Source: CAZTPH01 sp031552655 (GTDB lineage Bacteria > Pseudomonadota > Gammaproteobacteria > UBA9339). Taken from it: a stretch of DNA of 8,384 nucleotides. A program made the translations under genes and the position numbers. Below are positions 1 to 5,465 of this stretch, piece after piece. Where the stretch lies: NCBI GenBank assembly GCA_031552655.1, contig JAVBML010000018.1, positions 1-8,384 of the forward strand. Reading direction: 5' to 3'. Position 1 is the stretch's first letter, and every line of letters starts with the position of its first letter. The notes below the pieces were generated by a model. It ran no database searches. It worked only from the letters and a program-made list of their open reading frames with translations, and was not told where the DNA came from.

Positions 1-70
1 TTCTCTACCCACGGTAAATCTCGATAGTGTAAATGCAGCTGTTAGAGATTCGATCTTACCAATTGAAGAT

Positions 71-1525
71 ATGCAATCCAACGATTTACCACGCACAGAT
101 CATTCCGATGGTGATGATCATAGAGCATTACCAAACTCACAATCCAATAATCACCAGATAGATTATTCCGCTGAAGAAATAATGGCCGATCTTAGAGGAT
201 GCAATACACCGCCATTTCTAATCCCGCAACAACTTATTTTAAAAATCAATCTTGGCGACACTTCAGAAACGATTTATACAAATGCTGAAAAAATGCTAGC
301 GCAGTTTTCAAACCTTCAACGGCTTACTTTAAAAATTAACCCTGATTATACTTTAGAAATCATTTCTAAAATTGCTGAAGTTCTACCATCACTTACCAAC
401 CTACAGTGTTTTAACCTACTCTTTGATTTCACAACCAATGAAGAAGCCATTGCCATCTTAGTTACTGCTTTAGCAACACTTCCTAATTTACAACAATTCA
501 CTTTACGCATACATGACCCTAGGCATAGGGTTGGCTGCTGGGATACTAGTAGAGATTGGGATAAACCTATTCTTACTTCCACTTTCGCTAATGCCTTGGC
601 AAAACTTACCAACCTACGACGGTTAGATCTCGGTCATTGTAACCTAACTTCCGATATTCTTGCACCAGTTTTTCAACACCTTCCTAGGCTTCAATTGCTT
701 GATTTACGTCATAATTCTATTGTCTATCCCGAGGCACAGACTACAGATTTTGTCAATGCTTTACAAAATCTCACTGACTTACGGCACCTTAATCTAGGCC
801 ATAATCGGCTAAGTTCATCCACTATGATAGCTCTTGCTACAATTTTACCAACTTTTTCCAATCTACGGCAGCTTGATCTAAGCCATAATGCAGCAAATGC
901 CCGTGGCATCAAAACCCTAGCTTCAGCCTTAGCAAATCTCCCTAGACTACAACAATTTAACTTTAATTGTGGAAGTGTACGTGGTGGCCTCCCTACATCA
1001 TCGAGTTTTCGTGCCCATGGTGACGCGATAGTTAAGCATCTGGCTCCAGCTCTTCGAAATCTTACTAATTTGCAACAGCTTAATCTAGCCAACAATTACT
1101 TATGTCCCGATGGCATTGCCGCCGTTGCTAACGTTTTGCCGAGACTTACTAATTTGCGGCAGCTCTGCCTAAGTAATAATTGTATATATTCCGACGAAAC
1201 CTCACCACTCAATACAGCCTTAGCACATCTTCCTAATTTACAACAACTTAACCTAAGTCGTAACCCCATGAGTGTAAACAATGTCGCAGCTTTCGCTAAC
1301 ATCTTACCGCACATGACCCAGCTACAACTGCTTAATTTAAGTGCCAATGGAATAAATATCGAGGGTGGCCTGGCTCTTGCGAATGCTTTATTATCTCTCA
1401 CTACCACTAATATGCAAGAACTTAATTTGATGTACAATGAGATAGATCATAGTAATTGGCAGCTACTAAGGGCGCACAAATTATCATCTAAAATTATTCT
1501 TAGCCTAAATGACCGCTATATGTGA
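71..1525 (+). CDS. Leucine-rich-repeat protein (ribonuclease-inhibitor-like LRRs), possibly 5'-partial
   Basis: At least 13 LRR units can be read, each starting with the pattern (N/R/D)LxxLxLxxN, at about residues 81, 110, 139, 181, 206, 236, 264, 292, 333, 361, 389, 417 and 447, counting from the ATG at 71. Most are 28-30 residues apart and carry an A/L-rich helical half such as LAxALxxL, which is the RI-like LRR class common in eukaryotic NLR proteins and in some effectors of intracellular bacteria. Two units are about 13 residues longer (near 150-165 and 300-316). The first 45 residues are polar, rich in N, D, S and H, and have no repeats, signal peptide or membrane segment. The frame has no stop back to base 2, and the ATG at 71 has only a poor ribosome binding site (GAAG, 2 bases away), so the true start may lie upstream. 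Such folds usually bind proteins; a host-directed role is inference. The partner is unknown, and no catalytic domain is visible. Confidence 0.85.
   Translation: MQSNDLPRTDHSDGDDHRALPNSQSNNHQIDYSAEEIMADLRGCNTPPFLIPQQLILKINLGDTSETIYTNAEKMLAQFSNLQRLTLKINPDYTLEIISKIAEVLPSLTNLQCFNLLFDFTTNEEAIAILVTALATLPNLQQFTLRIHDPRHRVGCWDTSRDWDKPILTSTFANALAKLTNLRRLDLGHCNLTSDILAPVFQHLPRLQLLDLRHNSIVYPEAQTTDFVNALQNLTDLRHLNLGHNRLSSSTMIALATILPTFSNLRQLDLSHNAANARGIKTLASALANLPRLQQFNFNCGSVRGGLPTSSSFRAHGDAIVKHLAPALRNLTNLQQLNLANNYLCPDGIAAVANVLPRLTNLRQLCLSNNCIYSDETSPLNTALAHLPNLQQLNLSRNPMSVNNVAAFANILPHMTQLQLLNLSANGINIEGGLALANALLSLTTTNMQELNLMYNEIDHSNWQLLRAHKLSSKIILSLNDRYM
479..496 (+). repeat. 18-base exact direct repeat inside the LRR gene, copy 1
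   Basis: CTTCCTAATTTACAACAA, encoding LPNLQQ, recurs exactly at 1229-1246, 750 bases (250 codons) further on. It marks the start of an LRR unit in both places. The flanking codons are also similar (TALATLPNLQQF against TALAHLPNLQQL), consistent with LRR modules arising by duplication. Confidence 0.75.
1229..1246 (+). repeat. 18-base exact direct repeat inside the LRR gene, copy 2
   Basis: This is the second copy of the 18-base LRR module sequence found at 479-496. A shorter match, CTTACTAATTTGC, also recurs at 1061-1073 and 1145-1157, exactly one 28-codon LRR unit apart. Confidence 0.75.
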
Positions 1526-1608
1526 CCACTATTAACACTTGCCAATTTTTTGAATATTACGGATTCTCTTCGAAAAAAATACTTAAAAATGTATGGCTAA
1601 TAATTAGG

Positions 1609-1636
1609 TTGTATCAATCCAAATTCACAGTATAAT
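1609..1636 (+). promoter_or_regulatory. Candidate sigma-70 promoter for ruvA
   Basis: A perfect -10 hexamer TATAAT (1631-1636) lies 16 bases after a partial -35 TTGTAT (1609-1614, 3 of 6 matches). Transcription would start near 1643, giving a leader of about 30 bases before the ruvA ATG. It is in the right place to separate ruvA transcription from the LRR gene upstream. Confidence 0.55.
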
Positions 1637-1672
1637 TCTACCTATTAACGATAAATAATAGCTGCCACTCCC

Positions 1673-2251
1673 ATGATTGGTTTTCTCCGCGGAATTATAC
1701 TAGATAAAGAGCCTTCCTATCTATTACTGGAGGTAACTGGCATTGGCTATGAAATTCAAATCCCTTTAACTTGCTTTACCAATTTACCATCCCCCGGCAA
1801 AGAGTGCTCTCTCTATATCCACCTGGCAACCCGGGATGACGGAGAGTACCTCTACGGTTTTAGCAATAAAACGCAGCGCGCCCTCTTTCGCAGTCTCATC
1901 AAAGTAAGTGGCGTGGGACCAAAGATAGCCCTAGCAATTCTCTCCGCCATGGAGCCGCAACTTTTTGCCACTTACCTAGTTAATAACAATGCCCAGGCCC
2001 TGGAAAAGATCTCCGGCGTTGGAGCGAAAACTGCCCGCAGACTCATCACTGAAATGAAGGACAGAGCATCAGAATGGAGCGGCAGTTTGGAAACAACCAG
2101 TATGCAACCAACGGCCAGCCATGATGCCATTAGTGCCCTCATCGCGCTGGGCTATAAACCCCCTGAAGCCCAGCGAGCCATCGATATCTATGGAGAACAA
2201 AACCTATCCAGCGAAGAACTCATTCGGGCGGTACTTAAAAAAATTAAATAA
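1673..2251 (+). CDS. ruvA: Holliday junction branch migration protein RuvA
   Basis: RuvA tetramers bind the four-way Holliday junction and load the RuvB motor during recombinational repair. The protein has 192 residues, slightly shorter than E. coli RuvA (about 203). The N-terminal OB-fold domain (about 1-63) begins with the canonical MIG-LRG start. It carries the acidic pin as Asp55-Asp56 just before a YGF motif, where E. coli has Glu-Asp. Two helix-hairpin-helix DNA-binding motifs follow: VSGVGPK at 78-84 and ISGVGAKTA at 113-121. A short linker (about 132-148) leads to the C-terminal domain that contacts RuvB (about 149-192, with ALIALGYK). The start is set by homology, because no Shine-Dalgarno sequence precedes the ATG. 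ruvB follows after 59 bases. ruvC, often just upstream in gammaproteobacteria, is not in the window; the LRR gene occupies that place. Confidence 0.97.
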   Translation: MIGFLRGIILDKEPSYLLLEVTGIGYEIQIPLTCFTNLPSPGKECSLYIHLATRDDGEYLYGFSNKTQRALFRSLIKVSGVGPKIALAILSAMEPQLFATYLVNNNAQALEKISGVGAKTARRLITEMKDRASEWSGSLETTSMQPTASHDAISALIALGYKPPEAQRAIDIYGEQNLSSEELIRAVLKKIK

Positions 2252-2310
2252 GTTATTTGCCCTGGCAGCAAAAATATTTTAAAAATAGTACTAAAAGTTA
2301 AATTAAAACT

Positions 2311-3315
2311 ATGACTACGGAGCGCCTAATTACACCTAATAATCTACCCTTGGAAGAGGAAGCCGTTGACCATGCTATCAGGCCAAAAAAACTAGCTGAT
2401 TACATTGGTCAAACCACCACTAGGGAACAGATGGAGCTTTTTATTCATGCGGCCCTCGCCCGCCGTGAAGCCCTGGATCATGTGCTAATCTCTGGCCCTC
2501 CGGGACTAGGTAAAACTACTCTAGCCCATATCATTGCCAACGAACTAGGAGTAAATTTACGGCAAACATCGGGGCCAATTTTAGAAAAAGCTGGGGACCT
2601 AGCAGCTATTTTAACTAATCTAGAATCCCATGATATTCTCTTCATCGACGAAATACATCGCCTGAACCCAGCCATTGAAGAGATGCTCTATCCAGCCATG
2701 GAGGACTATCAAATTGACATTATTATTGGTGAAGGTCCCGCCGCTAGATCCATCAAATTAGATATTCCACCCTTTACCCTTGTGGGAGCAACAACCAGAG
2801 CGGGCCTTCTAACTTCTCCCCTGCGCGATCGCTTCGGCATAATTGCAAGGCTAGAATTCTATGATTTAGCAGCTCTAACAAAAATCGTTAGTCGCTCGGC
2901 TCAAATATTAAATATTCCCGTGGACCCCTATGGCGCCCATGAAATTGCCAAACGTTCCCGGGGTACTCCAAGAATTGCCAATCGTCTGCTGCGCCGTGTC
3001 CGGGATTTTGCCCAGGTAAGAGCGGAAGGTAAAATAACCCAGGAAGTTGCAGATGCCGCTCTAAATCTACTGGATGTCGATGATTGCGGCTTTGATCTTC
3101 TCGATCGTAAATTGCTAATGGTTATCATAGAAAAATTTAGTGGCGGTCCCGTTGGCGCTGAAACCCTTGCCGTCGCCATTGGTGAAGAAAAGGATACCAT
3201 TGAAGATGTCCTGGAACCCTATCTAGTGCAGCAGGGTTTCATTGCCAGAACTCCCCGGGGCAGAATTGCCACAGCCAGAGCCTATCTACACTTCGGTCTG
3301 GCTGCACCGGAATAG
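2311..3315 (+). CDS. ruvB: Holliday junction branch migration ATPase RuvB
   Basis: RuvB is the AAA+ hexameric motor that pulls DNA through the RuvA-bound Holliday junction. The protein has 334 residues, the normal length (E. coli 336), and is collinear throughout. Walker A is GPPGLGKT at residues 62-69 and Walker B is LFIDEIH at 110-116. Sensor 1 is in GATTRAG (159-165), the arginine-finger region is LRDRFG (171-176, Arg174), and the sensor-2 motif GTPRIANR is at 218-225. The RuvB signature GEGPAARS is at 140-147. The C-terminal winged-helix domain (about 255-334) has GGPVG and the conserved QQGF-RTPRGR stretch. All key residues are present, so the enzyme should be active. No clear Shine-Dalgarno sequence precedes the ATG; the start rests on alignment with the family's N-terminus. 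The gene is probably co-transcribed with ruvA. Confidence 0.98.
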   Translation: MTTERLITPNNLPLEEEAVDHAIRPKKLADYIGQTTTREQMELFIHAALARREALDHVLISGPPGLGKTTLAHIIANELGVNLRQTSGPILEKAGDLAAILTNLESHDILFIDEIHRLNPAIEEMLYPAMEDYQIDIIIGEGPAARSIKLDIPPFTLVGATTRAGLLTSPLRDRFGIIARLEFYDLAALTKIVSRSAQILNIPVDPYGAHEIAKRSRGTPRIANRLLRRVRDFAQVRAEGKITQEVADAALNLLDVDDCGFDLLDRKLLMVIIEKFSGGPVGAETLAVAIGEEKDTIEDVLEPYLVQQGFIARTPRGRIATARAYLHFGLAAPE

Positions 3316-3342
3316 TTATTTTGTTAATTTCTATAATAAATG

Positions 3343-3348
3343 AGGGGA
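3343..3348 (+). promoter_or_regulatory. Ribosome binding site that decides the HIT gene start
   Basis: AGGGGA lies 6 bases before the ATG at 3355, ideal spacing. It lies inside the frame that would be read from the upstream in-frame ATG at 3340, so it argues for 3355 as the real start. Confidence 0.75.
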
Positions 3349-3354
3349 ACAACC

Positions 3355-3693
3355 ATGGAATGTATATTTTGCAAAATTATCAAACGAGAGATGCCAGCAA
3401 CCATCGTCTACGAAGATGATGAAATTATTGCTTTCAATGATCTTTACCCCAAGGCACCATACCATAAGTTAATCGTACCGAAAAAACACGTTGCAACCCT
3501 CAATGATCTCACGGCAAAAGATGGAGCAATCTTTGGTAACATGGCACTGGTAGCACAAAAACTGGCCCGGGAATATAAAATTGATGGCAAAGGTTATCGT
3601 CTCATAGCTAATTGCAATAAAGATGGAGGGCAAGTTATCTATCATCTTCATATACATCTTCTAGGAGGAAAACCCCTTCGGGATATTACCTAG
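3355..3693 (+). CDS. HIT-family (HinT-like) nucleotide hydrolase/phosphoramidase
   Basis: This is a small histidine-triad protein of the HinT branch, whose members hydrolyse purine nucleoside phosphoramidates and aminoacyl-adenylates in the cytoplasm. From the ATG at 3355 the product has 112 residues and begins MECIFCKII, the usual start of this family, with a CxxC pair (Cys3, Cys6) as in zinc-binding members. The middle has the conserved stretch LYPKAPYHKLIVPKKH. The histidine triad HLHIHLLGG is near the C-terminus, with His97, His99 (predicted nucleophile) and His101. An in-frame ATG at 3340 would add five residues (MRGTT) but lies upstream of the Shine-Dalgarno sequence, so I prefer 3355. 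The gene lies 39 bases after ruvB, possibly in the same transcript. Since HIT proteins can remove aminoacyl-AMP, nearness to glyQS is suggestive only. Confidence 0.93.
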   Translation: MECIFCKIIKREMPATIVYEDDEIIAFNDLYPKAPYHKLIVPKKHVATLNDLTAKDGAIFGNMALVAQKLAREYKIDGKGYRLIANCNKDGGQVIYHLHIHLLGGKPLRDIT

Positions 3694-3726
3694 GAATAAT
3701 ATTCACTAGGAAACTTCGAGGGTCCA

Positions 3727-3735
3727 TGCTAAAAT
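3727..3735 (+). promoter_or_regulatory. Candidate extended -10 promoter for the dsbA-like-glyQS cluster
   Basis: TGCTAAAAT reads as an extended -10 element (TGn plus TAAAAT, 5 of 6 matches to TATAAT). No good -35 hexamer lies at the right distance, as is normal for extended -10 promoters. Transcription would start near 3742, leaving a leader of about 22 bases containing the ribosome binding site of the next gene. Confidence 0.4.
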
Positions 3736-3751
3736 TTAGGCAATCAGAATT

Positions 3752-3756
3752 GGGGA
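3752..3756 (+). promoter_or_regulatory. Ribosome binding site of the dsbA-like gene
   Basis: GGGGA lies 7 bases upstream of the ATG at 3764. It fixes the start used for the dsbA-like protein and places the hydrophobic anchor at the extreme N-terminus. Confidence 0.7.
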
Positions 3757-3763
3757 TATTTTC

Positions 3764-4591
3764 ATGAAAAAAATACATTGGTTAATCCTTTTACTAATAA
3801 TTTCCCTTGGCGCCACAACATTACTACTGAAAAATACTCCCTTCATGGTGAAATTAAAAACAATGCGCCGTGGGATACAAAACAGTACTAATTTTTCATC
3901 CCAACAAGTGGAAAGTATAGAAAAAATCGTGCATAGCTACCTAATGAATAACCCCGAAATACTCCTGGAAATGGATAAAAAAATACGGGAGCAGGAGGCG
4001 GCAAAGCAAAAAGCGCGACTAGAGAGAATAAAAGCAAATATTATTAAATACAGAAATGAAATTTTTGACGCTCAGCTGCCGGGAAGAATTATTTTAGGGA
4101 ACCCTGAAGGAGAAATCACCATAGTAGAATTTACTCAGCACCAATGCCCGGCGTGCAAGAGATCCACCACCATACTCAATGATATTATCAAAATCCATCC
4201 CGAAATCAGAATAATTGCTATATATTGGCCATTTCTCGGTGCCGATGCTGCCTACGCAGCCAAAGCGGTAATGGCAGCCCAAAAACAAAACAAAGCAAAG
4301 TTAATGGACGATTTAATTTGCAACCATCACCGTACCCTAGATAAAGCTCAATTGGATCAATTGCTAGCGGAACAATCGGAATTAGATCAAAAAACACTAC
4401 TCGATGGTATGCAAGATAGCTCCCTAGACAAAGCCCTGGTGGCTAATTTTAATCTAGCGAAAAACCTGGAAATATCAGGAACTCCCACCTTCATCGTGGC
4501 AAACAAAGCACTAACCAAAATCACACTAATTCCCGAATACACCAACAATTGTAAACAGGAACTAATGGATGCCATAAATGATGTTAAATAA
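3764..4591 (+). CDS. DsbA-family thiol-disulfide protein, Com1/ScsC-like, membrane-anchored or exported
   Basis: The protein has 275 residues. A basic MKK followed by a hydrophobic stretch (about 5-22) looks like a signal sequence or an uncleaved membrane anchor; no clear signal-peptidase or lipoprotein site is visible. Residues 44-100 form a charged helical region (IEKIVHSYLMNNPEILLEM, then a K/E/R-rich helix). This resembles the N-terminal domain of ScsC and Com1-type proteins, which can mediate oligomerisation. The thioredoxin/DsbA fold follows from about 108: VEFTQHQ then the active site C128-P-A-C131, and the cis-proline loop GTPTF with Pro241. Two more cysteines (Cys186, Cys263) could form a second disulfide. 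The likely role is oxidation or isomerisation of envelope disulfides. The CPAC dipeptide differs from CPHC of classical DsbA. The resemblance to Coxiella Com1 is from family knowledge and was not searched. glyQ starts 12 bases after the stop, so the genes are probably co-transcribed. Confidence 0.88.
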   Translation: MKKIHWLILLLIISLGATTLLLKNTPFMVKLKTMRRGIQNSTNFSSQQVESIEKIVHSYLMNNPEILLEMDKKIREQEAAKQKARLERIKANIIKYRNEIFDAQLPGRIILGNPEGEITIVEFTQHQCPACKRSTTILNDIIKIHPEIRIIAIYWPFLGADAAYAAKAVMAAQKQNKAKLMDDLICNHHRTLDKAQLDQLLAEQSELDQKTLLDGMQDSSLDKALVANFNLAKNLEISGTPTFIVANKALTKITLIPEYTNNCKQELMDAINDVK

Positions 4592-4603
4592 ACACTTCAT
4601 TCT

Positions 4604-5452
4604 ATGACCTTCCAGAATATCATTTTCACCCTACAACACTACTGGGCCAATCAGGGGTGCACAATTTTGCAACCTCTGGACCTGGAAGTGGGCGCTGGAA
4701 CTTTTCATCCAGAAACTTTCTTCAGAACCATGGGGCCAAATCCATGGAAAGCAGCCTATGTGCAGCCATGCCGCCGTCCCAGTGACGGGCGCTATGGAGA
4801 CAATCCCAATCGTGCCCAACGTTACTACCAATTTCAAGTAGTCATTAAACCTTCACCTCCTAATATTCAAGAACTATATCTGGCATCCCTTGCTCAATTG
4901 CAAATAGATATCAGCAAAGAGGATCTACGTTTTGTGGAAGATAATTGGGAATCGCCGACTCTTGGCGCCTGGGGGCTAGGGTGGGAGGTATGGCTCAATG
5001 GCACAGAAGTTTCTCAATTTACTTATTTTCAGCAAATGGGGGGATTAAATTGCGATCCCACTGCCGTTGAAATTACCTATGGTTTAGAAAGAATCGCATC
5101 CCACATTCAAAATGTTAGTAGTATGTATGATATTCTCTGGTCTAAACAATTAACCTACGGCGAGCTACACCATCAAAGCGAAATGGAGATGTCTAGCTAT
5201 AATTTCAATCTAGCCAATGTGGAGCAACTGCGGCAGCAATTCAATTTTCTCGAGCAGGAATGTAACCAACTGCTAGCAAAGGGATTACCCATCCCAGCCT
5301 ATGAAATGGCCCTCAAAGCTTCCCATACTTTTAATCTACTAGATGCCCGGGGCAGCATTGCCGTCACCGAAAGACAAAATTATATTCTCCGCATTCGAAC
5401 TTTAACTAAGATGATAGCGGAAGTGCATTGCAAAAATATTATCCAGGAATAA
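4604..5452 (+). CDS. glyQ: Glycyl-tRNA synthetase alpha subunit
   Basis: GlyQ is the catalytic subunit of the bacterial-type alpha2beta2 glycyl-tRNA synthetase, which charges tRNA-Gly in the cytoplasm. The 282 residues align throughout with E. coli GlyQ (303), which is a little longer at both ends. Conserved blocks include QGCTILQPLDLEVGAGT (17-33), the class II motif 2 region YVQPCRRPSDGRYG (52-65) with YYQFQVVIKPSP (74-85), FVEDNWESPTLGAWGLGWEVW (110-130), FTYFQQMGG (139-147) and motif 3 TYGLERIA (158-165). A final block is FNLLDARG...VTERQ...RIRTLTK (243-269). An in-frame stop (the TAA ending the dsbA-like gene) lies 15 bases before the ATG, so 4604 is the earliest ATG. No Shine-Dalgarno sequence is seen in the 12-base gap, so translational coupling to the upstream gene is plausible. 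Confidence 0.98.
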   Translation: MTFQNIIFTLQHYWANQGCTILQPLDLEVGAGTFHPETFFRTMGPNPWKAAYVQPCRRPSDGRYGDNPNRAQRYYQFQVVIKPSPPNIQELYLASLAQLQIDISKEDLRFVEDNWESPTLGAWGLGWEVWLNGTEVSQFTYFQQMGGLNCDPTAVEITYGLERIASHIQNVSSMYDILWSKQLTYGELHHQSEMEMSSYNFNLANVEQLRQQFNFLEQECNQLLAKGLPIPAYEMALKASHTFNLLDARGSIAVTERQNYILRIRTLTKMIAEVHCKNIIQE

Positions 5453-5465
5453 TCGGTTCGAAGAA

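Noticed and set aside
52..60. GATCTTACC at the left edge, matching part of the IS terminus at 8211-8219, as a second IS end.
   Set aside because: Only nine bases match, the surrounding bases differ, and it lies inside an open reading frame; chance is the simpler explanation.
724..1437. Open frames on the minus strand opposite the LRR gene (for example 724-1095 and 1096-1437).
   Set aside because: They mirror the LRR codon periodicity, have no ribosome binding sites and give no recognisable protein; they are shadows of the plus-strand gene.
1543..1580. T-run and A-run (ATTTTTTGAA ... TTCGAAAAAAAT) after the LRR gene as a terminator.
   Set aside because: The stem would be almost all A-T with a mismatch and there is no GC core, so it is unlikely to terminate transcription by itself.
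2256..2272. Small hairpin TTTGC/GCAAA between ruvA and ruvB, possible attenuator.
   Set aside because: The stem is only 5 bp and no run of T follows; chance occurrence in an AT-rich gap is likely.
3333..3338. TATAAT just upstream of the HIT gene as a promoter.
   Set aside because: No -35 element lies at proper spacing, and the transcript would start inside the ribosome binding site of the HIT gene, leaving it unusable.
3689..3710. Inverted repeat CCTAG...CTAGG around the stop codon of the HIT gene, possible terminator.
   Set aside because: The arms are AT-rich in the middle with a one-base bulge, and no T-run follows on either strand, so a rho-independent terminator is not supported.
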